The position numbers and the translations under genes are program-made. From contig NC_061789.1 in NCBI RefSeq assembly GCF_022458985.1, forward strand, positions 21,804,357-21,868,356: 64,000 bases of DNA. The letters are read 5' to 3'. The stretch is from Mugil cephalus (taxonomy: Eukaryota > Chordata > Actinopteri > Mugiliformes > Mugilidae). Below, piece after piece: positions 24,208-39,705 of this stretch (the first letter of the stretch is position 1; every line of letters starts with the position of its first letter). Below the pieces are notes generated by a model. That model saw only the letters and a list, made by a program, of their open reading frames with translations. It searched no databases and was not told the origin of the DNA.

Positions 24208-27965
<3,758 letters not shown>

Positions 27966-28074
27966 TTTTTTTTTGTCAGGCAGTAGAACTACAAACTCAG
28001 CACATAAGCTATGCTTGTGCAGAGCTCTCAACTAATTTTGGAATGAGACCTGCATGAGCAAAAAAGAATTGAGA

Positions 28075-28080
28075 AATAAA
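28075..28080 (+). terminator. Polyadenylation signal of pycr1
   Basis: AATAAA 110 bp after the pycr1 stop; first canonical signal on this strand. Confidence 0.6.
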
Positions 28081-28842
28081 ATGCCTTCAGTATGTAATGT
28101 TGTCGTCCCATTTAATTTATATTTTTTTGTAGTATCCCATTACTCCATCTGGTCATGTGGTAAACTTCCTATATGTTACAATCATATGTTACAATTCAGG
28201 CAAACAGGATTTTTATTAAATCATTGTGTATTAAAACTGACACTTCTGAACTGCCGCCATGACAGATCTGATCAAGTGTCAGAAAAGTGTTAGTTTTCCT
28301 GGAGTAGTATTATAGTACAACCTGAACTGTACTATATAGGCATACCCATATAGTCTTGTGGCACATATACAAACGACTGGAATCAATCAGTGTGCGACGA
28401 ACAGTAGCTGCAGGCAAAACAACGTCGCAAAAATGGACATGTTCTTCAGGGCATGGATAATAAAGAGGAAAACACCACAGTTCCCTTGTCAGACTGACAA
28501 TAGGATAATCAGAGCTGCAATGACTTTATAATAGGTGTGTGCATGATCAACAATCAATCGGCAAAACTAAAGGGCCCCAAAATCAAATTTTGCTTAGGGC
28601 CCCATGGAGTTGAGTGGGCGGGTCTCAATGTCCGACACATCCCCTTACGTCCATATTTGGTTTGTCCATAGTATATACAGTCAATGGCTTTCTTCAGTGA
28701 GGCTTCATTCATCAAAGCGAGTTGTAGCAGCATCTTGCCTCCGCCTACATAGAAGTTGCGAAGGGTGGAGGAGTGACTACAGTTCGTCGTGAATTAAACA
28801 TACGTTAGCAGATCACTATCAGACCCTGTCTTAGATCATTTT

Positions 28843-29678
28843 TCATTTCCAGACGCATTTATCCTCCATGGCCTATCATTTACATTCACAACCTCATCTG
28901 TGCCAGCTTCACCAATGTCACCAACTGTGACCATGCTCACACACGTTTCTTTGCCAATGGCAGTTTTCTGTATAATATCAGTGATGCCGAGTGCAACAGC
29001 AAGACAACTGCCTGCCACACTTGTGGCAAGTTGTGCCTGGCTTTAAAACTCTTTGGCATCTCTGTGTTTTTCCCTGGCCACAAACCAGTGAGATTCATTA
29101 AGGAGGAGTTCCACAGGATTGTAGGTAAATGATATATAAATGTTTAAATGAATGATTATACTCTTTTTGCATTGTGCTGCGACCTCAAACTACTGCGAGA
29201 CGTGATTCCCCAGCGTGATATGGCGCATAGATGGGACTCACATTCCCATCACCGCTTGCAGGGGATTATGTCAACATGAGGTCCATTCACAGCATTAACT
29301 TGCAGGTATATTGGCTCAAACTGTTAAATAATGCATTACGGTAGTTCACCTAACATCTCTGCATTGTCAAGATCATATGTGATGCTGCGTACATCATCAA
29401 GAGTGTGAAGGCCAAGTGGCCAGGGTCTGTTCACAACTCATGGATATTTCATGAGTGTGACATCAGCAACAGACTGGTCCGTGGTAAGCTACCTTAAGCT
29501 TTGCTTAACCTTTGTCTTCCTCTTTTGATACACTAAAATGTATCCTCTATACATTTCAGGTGAGTTTGATGGTCTTCTGCTGGGTGACAGGTATTATCAT
29601 TGGCTCACAACACTTATGACCACATACCCTGATCCTGACCCAGGCCCCCAACAGAACTTTAACCAGCAGTGTTGCTAG
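28843..29678 (+). pseudogene. HARBI1-like (PIF/Harbinger transposase-derived) gene remnant, exon-structured
   Basis: The plus strand encodes successive blocks of a HARBI1-type DDE nuclease: RFFANGSFLYNISDAE, GHKPVRFIKEEFHRIV, FPSVIWRIDGTHIPIT, DYVNMRSIHSINLQ, IICDAAYIIKSVKAKWPGSV, EFDGLLLGDR and TTYPDPDPGPQQNFN. Recognisable splice sites separate some blocks: donors at 29125, 29306 and 29484, acceptors just before 29372 and 29560. It therefore looks like an intron-containing teleost HARBI1-like gene, not a processed copy. The first and second catalytic Asp (in RIDGTH and LLGDR) are present, but the frame stops at 29676-29678 before the third acidic residue. There is a frameshift near 28860-28900, another near 29265, and no clean acceptor before 29205. 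Hence pseudogene or dying gene. An active neighbour with an unusual exon structure is possible but less likely. Confidence 0.72.
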
Positions 29679-29699
29679 TCATAGTTTCATAAGTGAAAA

Positions 29700-32190
29700 T
29701 TCTCAGCTAAAGCTGCAAAATTAAATTATTGAATTTTTTGTTAGTATTTCCCAGAAGTTGCACTTCATATACACACACGCGCATATATATATATGATATA
29801 TGAGTTGCCTTATGATTAATGCTTGAAACTGAAAGAATAGAGAACAACACTTGCAGCTAATTGAGGGTAAAAGAGAATAGTTCCCTCAATAGCCTCACCA
29901 CTTGCTAGTCATTTTAGTTTTGGTCTGTCTCAGATGCACAATCTTTTCATTCAATAAATTGTCTTTGATTTGGGTCGCAGTTGTCATTAAGGAATGATTA
30001 AGGGGTCCTGAAGCCAGACCAGTTGAGAACCACTGATGTAGAGCACTAAAAAAAGTAAAGTGTTCCTGTAATTGACGTAGCTGTGTGTACTGTAGGTGAC
30101 ATTTCTTTTGCTGCTTTGTTAACTATTTAATCAGTATTACGCATTTGTTAGCCCACCCACCAAATTTTCCCACCAGGTGAAACTGCACATAACAATATAC
30201 TCTTTGAATCTTGAATCTTGATTAAGCACACCACATAGTCAATATGCCCAGCACATCCTCTGTGCGGTGCATAATATACTGTGTGTATGCCCGGTATAGC
30301 TGCGTGCCATATATGGCCCAGCATGGGATGTCACTTTTTGATCTCGGGACCACTGTAAGAAGGAGCTGGAAACCAGAAGCACCATGGATAGCAGTGCCCA
30401 CACAGCCCCCAGTAGCATCCATGACTAAATTATTATTTGTAAACAAATATATATTCATACTAATGAATCCGAGTTAAAACAAAACCACAAAGTCACCAGT
30501 ATTTTTATTTTATTTTCAATAACCCCCTTGGTCCCTTCTTAAAAATGCTTTGGTCCTCGGTTTATTCTTCCTCATGACGTGAATTATTTGAGGGCAAGTG
30601 AGCAAACTCCGGTAGGCAGAGAGGAAGATCAGTTAAGGTGATGGACCCTAAAAACACAGTTCTGGACCCTAGAAAAGTTTTGAGTTACGGCAGGAGCAGG
30701 AGCACCAGAGCAGGGACCCAGAACATCAGACCCAAGCTGTCATCAAATGTAGAACATAAGCAAATATCCTGAATAATTCCTAGACTGTAATAAGCAACTG
30801 TTGTAAATAATTATGATAATAATGATAATAATAATAAATGAAGTGAAGAAATGATTAACAGATCACAGACTTCCACTTACAGTTCTTTTTTGACGAATGC
30901 ATCAGTCACACTCAATGCGTGAGACTTGAGAGCCCTGAATTAATGTACGCATTTGCAAATTTCAAATTTTACACATTTGTGGATCTGGTTACACATTTGT
31001 GAATTTTTTTTTCTTTTTCTTTCTTTTTTTTTCCACATTTGTGGATCTGGTTACGTATTTGTGGATTGAATGCATATTTACAAATACTTACAACAACAGC
31101 CCCACAGGTTACACTCTTGATAAGTCGCCAGTTTATTAAACTGAACTGAACGTTAGTGGAGGCTATCTGCAGCGGTCTGTATGTTTCACACATATTATCT
31201 CTGTAGATAGTGCCTGAGTAAAGCATAAGCACCCACTCAGTTACAAAGCTGCACTGAATTGCATTAAGACGCATTCAAGTTCATGGGTGTCAGGTGAGGG
31301 TCAATTACTTAATCATGATGTTACAATACAAAGTTAAAGTAAAAATACTATTTGGAATTTTGGACAGTTTACACTGACTTTGGGATGGGTTTAATATTTT
31401 TTGCCTGACAAGGGTTGCATTACTCAAAAGAGCTTGCCCTCAATAACCTCTGCATACAATGACAAAGTGAAGCTGTCTGCCCAGGGATGTGGTACTGAGA
31501 AGCACCTTTAGATTTTGTATATTTCGAGACTACGTTAGTTCTTCATGGAACAATAAACCTTTATGCTCCGCTGCTCCAGGAGAGTTTGACCCTCTCCCCC
31601 TGATGCAAATCAGAGAAATGTGAATAAGACAACTAATAATGGATAATGTACATAATAATACTCATTAATTATATTAATTACTCATATACTCAATGGTTAA
31701 TCCTAAAAATAAAAAAAATAAGGGGCCCATGCCAATATTCTAGGAGGCCCAGAATTCCTAGCAACTGCCCTGATGAGTAGTGTTAGAGAAAGTGAACTTC
31801 AACTTTACCTTTAATGTTTAGTCTCCTGCATGGGGGTCAAAAAGAGGATTTTTGACACCCATAATCCCAGGGACTGTTATTTCTAAGTGGGTATCCTAAA
31901 CCAAACATACTCGATGTGGTTCTGCTCATTTTGCATAACTTCGCCTCGTTGCTGTCAGTTAGCTCTATCATATCATATGTGTGCATATTCTTATATTTGT
32001 GCTCCTCGTAAAATTAGTTCGACTTAAGCCAAAAATCGGTTTTTCAACAAAAGCCTCCACACTGCTCAAACTGGCAGTGTCCTCAGCTAATGGGGTTATT
32101 CCCGAAAAGCTTAGTAGCGAGCCGACATTCTTTGGTAAAATGGCACAACATGTTTTATACACACACTCATCAACTGTTAACTAAAACATG
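29700..32190. other. Intergenic between the HARBI1-like remnant and the mafg upstream region
   Basis: AT-rich. At 30965-31060 the phrase CACATTTGTGGATCTGGTTAC is repeated two to three times in tandem around a T-rich segment. No coding similarity. Confidence 0.4.
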
Positions 32191-32199
32191 CCATTCCGA

Positions 32200-32520
32200 T
32201 TTTGGTTGTCGTGGAGTGGGGCAGCCAACCACAGTCGTCCCTGTTGAGGAATCCCTCGGTCTGAGGACGGGGATTTCCTCGCTTGCATGTTTTGTAGGCG
32301 GAGTTGTTTGTCACTTCCACGAGCAGACACTGAGAGGCTGAGACAGTCGTGGAACGTCAAAAGAGTGTAACCTCTGTAGCTTGTAATTTGCCCAGACGTC
32401 TTGTGCCCTCTGTTTCTCTGCGGTTTGTCAGCTCACACGCTTCTTGTTGAACCCTGCTGCTTCATCGCCTCGGCGTGGAAAAGGATCAGCCGCGACCCGA
32501 TCCAGCGAGACCAGGTTGGT
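32200..32520 (+). promoter_or_regulatory. CpG-containing region, possible mafg promoter and untranslated first exon
   Basis: Locally GC- and CpG-richer than its surroundings (ATCGCCTCGGCGTGG, CAGCCGCGACCCGATCC) and ending at CAGCGAGACCAG followed by GTTGGT, a possible splice donor at about 32514. mafg has an acceptor just before its ATG exon (about 37538), so an upstream untranslated exon must exist. No direct proof that this is it. Confidence 0.35.
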
Positions 32521-33261
32521 TGCATCCCTTTCTCTTGACGTTTCTGTTACAGACGACGGTGATTTTTGAATCTGAGCAACGAGTTTTGGACCCTGTGCGT
32601 CTGTGCAATTCATCGTCCACAAAATGCTTCCAAACCACCGTTTCATATTGACACCTCGACTGGCATTGTTGTGAAACGGCGGCAACAGTGTTAATGCCCA
32701 ATCAGACCTGCTCTGATTTCATAGCCAATGAGTGAAGCACCTCATTGTTTTACTATCAGATCCAATAAATAAACAAATAAATCACGATGATTCATTTAGA
32801 CGTTCACAGAATCCTTTCCGAAATATGGAACCACCGGACAAAGGTCTGCTCTGCGGATGAGGGTCTGTTTGTCACTTATATGCAATAATTGTTGAGCTGT
32901 ATCGAAGTAGTTCCGATCTTTTGTGCAAGTGAGTCAACAAACAAGAGCATTAAGCCGTGAACACCATACGTTTATGGACAGCCTAATCGACAATGTGCGT
33001 TTTTTTTGTTTTTGTTTTTTTGTAGTGGACTACGTTTCTAGGCTTAGTGATGAAAAGTCCGCTGCGATGATGAATCCATTTTAAAATGCACGGTAAGCAG
33101 ATATGTGCGTGTTGCTATGTTTAAACTGCACTTACGTTGGATAGTATTTGAAATGACTCTGGATGTTAATTATGTGGTGCCAGTCAGAGTCTCAGTTTTC
33201 AAAATACAGTGTTATAGCAACCAATATTCTGTGAATGAACTACAGCAGACATAAAAAGTAC

Positions 33262-34215
33262 TAAATATTAATAGCAAGTAAGTAACACACAAAACCAGCA
33301 TTCTCCTTTAATATTTTTTTGGTTAAACAGCCCCAAACCATCACACTACCACCACCAGATTTTACTGTTGGTATGATGTTCTTTTTCTGAAATGCCTTCC
33401 GAATAGGTGTTACTTTTACATTGGATGTAATGGGACACACACCTTCCAAAAAGTTCAACTTCTCGTCACTCCACAGAGTATTTTCCCAAAAATCTTGGAT
33501 ATTATCAAGATGTCTTCTGCCTAAACTAAGACAAGCCTTTTTGCTCAGCAGTGGTTTTCATCTTGGAATATCTGCTATTTAGAATATCTGCCCAGTCTCT
33601 TTCTTATGGTGGAGTCATGAACACTGACCTTAACTGAGACAAGTGAGGCCTGCAATTCTTTGGGTGTTGTTGTGGGGTCTTTTGTGACCTTTTGGATGAG
33701 CCGTCTCTGAGCTCTTAGAGTAATTTTGGTCGACCTGCCACTCCTACTAACATTCACCACTGTTCCATGTTTTCACCATTTGTGGATAATGGCTCGCACT
33801 GTGGTTCACTAGACTCCCAAAACTTTAGAAAAGCTTTAGAATCTTTTCCAGACAGATAAACCTCAATTACTTTCTTTCTCATTTGAATTTCTTTGGATCC
33901 CAGCATGATGTCTAGCTTTTGTCTGGCAGGTCCTATTTAAGTGTTTTCTTGATTGAGAGCAGGTGTGACAGTAATCAGGCCTCGGTGTGGCTAGAGAATT
34001 TGGACTGAGGTGTGATAAACCATAGCTAAGTTATGTTTTAACAGGAGAGACAAGCGTTTTTTCATACAGGGCCATATAAGTTTGGATTTTTTCCCTCTTA
34101 ATCATAAAAACCTGCATTTTGTGTTTAGTTGTGTTAGCTTTCTCTTATATTTAAACATGTTTGGTGATCTGTAACATTTAGCTGTGAAAACATGCAAAAT
34201 AATAATAATAATAAT
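33262..34215 (-). mobile_element. Tc1-like DNA transposon remnant (family E), 3' truncated
   Basis: The minus strand runs from a terminus-like region at 34050-34215 into a broken transposase: GRSTKITLRAQRRLIQKVTK (about 33740), ELQASLVSVKVSVHDSTIRK, then KKNIIPTVKSGGGSVMVWGC (33380-33330). The C-terminal third and the other terminus are missing. It lies in non-coding DNA upstream of mafg. Confidence 0.85.
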
Positions 34216-37020
34216 TTTGCCATTTTAGTTAATAGTATCATTCGCACAGTTACTTGGTTCTCTCTTGATCTATTAGTGTTTGAAATGGAAAAAAAAATTG
34301 TCCGTCCCGGATGAATCACTAAATGTCTCACATGGTGTCATGTAGTACTGATGCCTGAAAGGATAATACAAAGGAATTACTTGAACAAAATTAAGTCTTG
34401 ACTAGAAATCATTCAGAATTTATCTCTTAACATTGAAAATATTGAACAAACATTATTCTGCTTTTCCATATGAGTAATTGGTAAGTTTTTCCTCTTGTGG
34501 TGCTCGAGGCCAGAAAAAAGACAGTATCATAAAATAATTAGGATAAGATTAATTTGGAATTTTTCATTCTTCTAAAATGTGGACTGACTAGTAATCTTCA
34601 GATTTCATAGCAGTTTAACAACAAATTCATATAGGTTTCAGAAATATTCTTCATAAGAAACATTCAGTTCAACTTTGTTCCAAGGAATGCAGGTTCTGAT
34701 TTGTTGAGCTGTCATATTTGTTGATGTCTTTTATGTTTTGTTTTAGTTTTTTACAAATTGCCAGCTAGAATGCTATGTATGCTTGATTATTAGGCACAAA
34801 CAACAGAAACAATTACATGCTCAAATTTACAAGTGAAATGTTTTCAAAAGGGACGCTTTGTGCACAAGTTCCATTATGCAAACCGGTCCACCTCCTAATC
34901 AACATCAACAGATGCATATACTCCAAAATAGTTATGACTCATCAGAGAATTGACATGGGGTGTGCAATGCTTTCCACACGATTTCAAGGGCCCTACTATT
35001 ATTATTTATACAGTATAAAAAATGCTACACACATAAGATCATGCATTTTCTATCAGTCCATGTTAAATTATAACATGGATATTGGATTTAAGGGCAAATA
35101 GCAGCAGGAATATTAGACATAAGCTGTTGATATGTGGCATTCAGATTTATGTTATACTAAAGGCAGGATATGTAATTTATTTTTGGCATCACATCCCATT
35201 GTTAGTGAAGGCTCAATGGTGGACTTCTCCGTGGTGTTGCATGTTACAGTGTCTGAATTGCTAGTGCCAAAGTCGAGCACACTCTGTACCTGTCTGATCA
35301 ACGAAAAAAATAAAATGTCTGGCGGCTTATTTGACCTGTTTTCCCACTGAAAAAGAACCTTGGGGGAGGGAGTGGAACTGCGGCTGTAATATTACGTGAG
35401 CTGTTCGTGCCATTTTCTCCATCAGGTTAAATTGAGTCCAGAACAGGTAAATAACTGGGATATTTGTGGAGGGGGTTCTAGGGAAAGGCGGCTTTGGGGA
35501 AGGTAGGGAGAGAATCATGCAATAGGGCAGGCCAGAACACAAGCACAATGTTGTTTGACACATGCAAAAGTATTTCAAATTCAATATGAGACTATGACAA
35601 AGAAAATTAGACCCTGGCAGGCCATCATAATATTAATATTATATGGGAAATACTGTTGTGTCCTGCTGGGGATGGCTGCTGCCATCAAGCAGTGTCATGG
35701 CTGGTGGGGGTACCTGGTCTGTCACATGTCACAGTGTTATTCACTTCTCCTGTCAGTGGTTTTAATACACCACTATGTAAATGTTTCACACACTAAAAGT
35801 GAGACTTTGGAGTCAGACCATCTATTGTTGAAGACATTTTAGTGAAAGGTCTTCAGGGACAGACTCTGACTGTATCTTTGGACTTAAAGCCATGCTGCAG
35901 AATTAATTTGAAGGGATGAGATGTACAACACCACCTACATTTTCCCAGTACTGTATATTTAAAAGGCAACCTCCACACCCAGAGATGTGCAAACTAGGTT
36001 GAGAATGTGATCTTGTAAAGAATGCTAACCCTAAAGGTGGCATCCATTCTGCTCTGCAATTTGATTTTCAAATAAGGAATATGACTTGGTGTGTAAAAGA
36101 AAGTACTTTTTGCTTTGTGTGATTCTTTACAGAGAAAGTTAGGTGTGTTTTTCTCTCCTTTTCTTCTTTTGTGTTTTTGAGTGAGCATGCTTGGTAGTGA
36201 AAGGGAGCAGCTGTGCATTGGACCTTGTGTCATTGTTCTGCCATGCCCTGTCATCTGTTGGCAGCAACCTGTGTTGGAGACTTTCAGCCTGGGTGCAGTC
36301 TTTCCACAGTGTCATGGTGACCTTTCAGCATGACAAGCCATGACTATGTTACCCTACACAGTTTGTGACAGAATATGCTTCCACAGGCTGAACAATGTTC
36401 TATCTCTCTGAATTTTTAAGATTCCAACTGATTTTTGTAAACAGTGTTGAGTATTACTTTACTTTCCTCCCAGTGGCTGTCATTGCCATTGTACTTTCTG
36501 TGTATTTATCCATTTTATTTGTTTCATTACGCAGACCATCTTCTAATTACGTTTTGCATCTGTGTCCCAAATACTTAGTGGAAATGTGTCACCACAGAGA
36601 GTAGTGAAATATAGGTGTTACTGTCAGACAGATATTTATAGCCAGTGCATCAGTCTGTTTAAAAATTATATATATAAATTGTATAAATTATATAACAATC
36701 TTCTGCACAGAGAAAAGGATCTTTTTTTAAGTAGTAGGCAGAAACAGAAGGAAAAAAATCAAGAATTCAAATGCACAATCTGAGTCATGTTATCTTTCTG
36801 CCCTTTTGGTAGTATTGTATCCAGATCATTTTTTAACAAGTCCCTCTCTGTTTGGCCCGGGCAACCAGTCCACCTATAGTACCCTTTTGGCTGTCTAGTT
36901 CCCTTCAGAGCTATGACTCACGTGCTTTTCTTTACTTTTCTCACTAAGTTTTTTTTTGCACACAACAATATACGGGATAATTACATTAATTAACTTGGTT
37001 TGGATAAATCCTTTATACTA
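34216..37020. other. Non-coding DNA upstream of mafg (likely intron)
   Basis: No coding similarity; short spurious ORFs only. Confidence 0.4.
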
Positions 37021-37330
37021 ATAGGGTAGCGGATGCCAACAGGTTGAACAGACTGATACACAAGGCCAGTGATGTTGTGGGAGTGAAGCTGGACCCTCTG
37101 ACAGTGGTATCAGACAGGAGAATGCTTCACAAGGTGAAAGTCATCCTGGACAATGAGTCGAACCCACTCCATGACGTGCTGGACAGACACAGGAGTTCTT
37201 TCAGCATCAGACTTATCACGCCACTATGCACCACAGAGCGTCACAGGAAATCATGCCTGCTGGTGGCCAGTAGCCTACAACTCCTCACTCCTCATCTCGT
37301 ATCCCAGTACACATTCCCTGTATTCTAGGG
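37021..37330 (+). mobile_element. LINE ORF2 C-terminal fragment upstream of mafg
   Basis: The open frame 37021-37327 reads RVADANRLNRLIHKASDVVG, VKLDPLTVVSDRRMLHKVKV, LDNESNPLHDVLDRHRSSFS and TTERHRKSCLLVAS, a LINE ORF2 C-terminus of the same type as the minus-strand fragment at 55235-55549. The fragment is 5'-truncated and ends about 210 bp before the mafg exon acceptor. Confidence 0.7.
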
Positions 37331-37575
37331 GACTCTGGTCTTACTATGTGCAATTGCGCACTAGCCAAACTGATGCTGTTGTGCAGTGTGGTCTGAAAGG
37401 GGAGTCACGCAAAGCTGCGTTATTGATTATTACTACACTTTGCTTTGCCTGTTATTATAGCAACTCTTAGTTATCATGATGTCCTGTTTCTATAGCATCA
37501 TACTTTTCCTGGTATAATTATGACTTCTGTTTTCACAGACCAAGCAGCACAAACTGTGGGTACTGGTCTTGTGGA

Positions 37576-38151
37576 ATGGCTTCTACAAACAAAGGAAACA
37601 AGGCCTTAAAGGTAAAAGCTTGGGCAATGGAAAAAAGTGTGGAGACTATAATATGCACCACCGACTAATATCCAGCATTGACTAATCCCTGTCTATAGGT
37701 GAAGCGGGAGCCTGGGGAAAATGGTACCAGCCTAACAGACGATGAACTGGTGACCATGTCAGTCCGGGAACTGAACCAGCATTTACGAGGGCTGACAAAA
37801 GATGAAACCCTGCAGCTAAAGCAGCGGCGGCGTACACTGAAGAATCGAGGTTATGCAGCAAGTTGCCGGGTGAAGCGTGTCACCCAGAAAGAGGAGCTAG
37901 AAAAACAAAAGGCAGAACTGCAGCAAGAAGTGGACAAACTGGCCACAGAGAATGCCAGCATGAAGTTGGAGCTGGATGCTCTGCGTTCAAAATATGAGGC
38001 TCTCCAGAGCTTTGCCAGGACTGTGTCCCGCAACCCTATCACTTCAACAAGGGGACCTATGGCCTCTGTCATAGGGCCACTTGTCCCTGGTAAAGTAGCT
38101 GCCACTAGTGTCATAACCATTGTCAAATCCAAAGCGGAGGCTAGGTGGTAG
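37576..38151 (+). CDS. mafg: Small Maf bZIP transcription factor MafG
   Basis: Small Mafs lack a transactivation domain; they bind MARE/ARE DNA as homodimers (repressive) or with CNC partners such as NRF2 and NFE2 (activating). The coding exons are 37576-37611 (12 codons) and 37699-38151, joined in phase 0 across an 87-bp GT-AG intron: 162 aa, identical in length to human MAFG. Features: sumoylation motif VKRE at residues 13-16, spanning the exon junction region; extended homology region ([16 protein letters not shown]); basic region ([19 protein letters not shown]); leucine zipper from about residue 76; tail with [20 protein letters not shown], typical of MAFG. The second exon opens with GTG (Val), so it is not an independent start. 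The exon containing the ATG begins after an acceptor near 37538, so upstream non-coding exons exist. The gene lies between pycr1 and pcyt2, as in other vertebrates. Confidence 0.96.
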
Positions 38152-39404
38152 TAGCAAATGGGACAGGAGGCACATTTTCAAGACTAAACTAATTTGTTGA
38201 ATTTTATCCTTGCCACTAAACTAACAGTGTGCTTCCTTACAATAAGGCTCTGCAGGCCTTGCTTGTCAACAGACATGTTGCATTTGGTTGGTGTTTGGGT
38301 GATACAATTAAATACTGTTATTTAAGATATCACAAATTGTTCCTGACCAACTGAACAAAGGAAGACAAAATTATGAAATGGCATCAAATTAAGGCAGTTG
38401 ATAAGACCATGTATTTAATTTAGGATGCATAGGTACCAAGTACAAGTCCTTACTTTTGGGTACTTCCATTACTGAGTACCTTACTCCTCATTCACTCCAC
38501 ATTGCAGGAAGAGAAAAGAAAAAGAGGCAGCACATACTTTGTATTGCTATGACAATAATATAATAACATAACCCCAAATTCTGAGGGATGCAAATAAGTT
38601 AAGATGTATTTAAACAAAATGGCACAACTATTGTGTTGTTTTGTAGGATACAATAATATTGTTATGTGGAAATATGTGGAAGTTAATGATCAGTTTATAG
38701 TGATCTTATACCAGAGCTTCCAATATAACAAAATTCCTCAAAAATTTCTGAATTTGAAATTTGAATCCTGAATGATATTGCCATGTGTTGTGCGAACAGT
38801 GAAATCCAATCCAATCAAAACCAAAATCTTTAAACAAGCTTTTACTGTTTGAATTGATATAGTGTATAGAACTTTGTCTAATGTTGACGTCTTACATTTT
38901 ATCATGAAGTAGATTCCTTTGTTTATAGGAATACAGAAAAAGAAAAAAATCTTGTCATATCTTTTTTAGCAGTTGTACCGACAGTGGCCTAATATTGAAG
39001 TCTGATAGCTTTTCTAGTGATTAGGCTCCTTTTCTGGGGTAGTGGTCATCAGTTGGTGTCATCGCTACTAATGCTTCTTACTATTTAAAACAAATGTGTA
39101 GAGCTGAACTCAATGGTGTAAACTGTCTCTGTGCATATTTCCATCTATGATATCCCCTGCTCCTTTTGTGTTGAGTACAAATCATATTGCCATTAAGAAT
39201 GAACCATTTTTTAGCCCTGTTAGACAGAATTTGGTGAAATAGCATGATAAAAAAAAAGAAGAAAAAACTCAAAAGACTATTAAAGTTTATAGTGATACTG
39301 AATAGTTGTGCTGGTAAACGTAAATTGATTTATTATTATCACAAAGATTTCATGACTCATATATAACCACTTATTTGGCCTGTAACTGCTTGTCTAGAGG
39401 TTCC
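38152..39404 (+). other. mafg 3' UTR and flank
   Basis: Directly follows the mafg stop. MAFG genes have long 3' UTRs; an ATTAAA lies near 39278. Exact end unknown. Confidence 0.45.
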
Positions 39405-39705
39405 CTGGAACCTTTCCCTGCTGTCATTGGGTGTGCGGTTGGGTACACCCTGGACAGGTCATCATTGCAGACAGACACTGACACTGAAAGACAGACAAAC
39501 AGTCATGCTCATATCCTACAGCCTATTTGCAATCACCAATTAACCTAACCTAACCTCCGGTGGGAGGAAGCTGAAGCAGCCAGAGAAAACCCATGCAGAC
39601 ATAAGCATGCAAAGTCCCCACAGAAAACCTAAGTCAACTGATGGATTCACACCCACAACCATATTACTGAGATGCATCAGTGCTACACCACTGTGCTATC
39701 CTGAT
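39405..39705 (+). repeat. Dispersed teleost repeat (same family as 11.5 kb)
   Basis: GGTACACCCTGGACAGGTCA, AACAGTCATGCTCATATCC, CCAATTAACCTAACCTAACC and GTGGGAGGAAGCTGAAGC match the order of the copy at 11525-11706 and extend further 3'. Confidence 0.65.

Noticed and set aside
36395-36783. Two plus-strand ORFs with hydrophobic text
   Set aside because: T-rich DNA gives hydrophobic translations by chance; no splice sites or family blocks.
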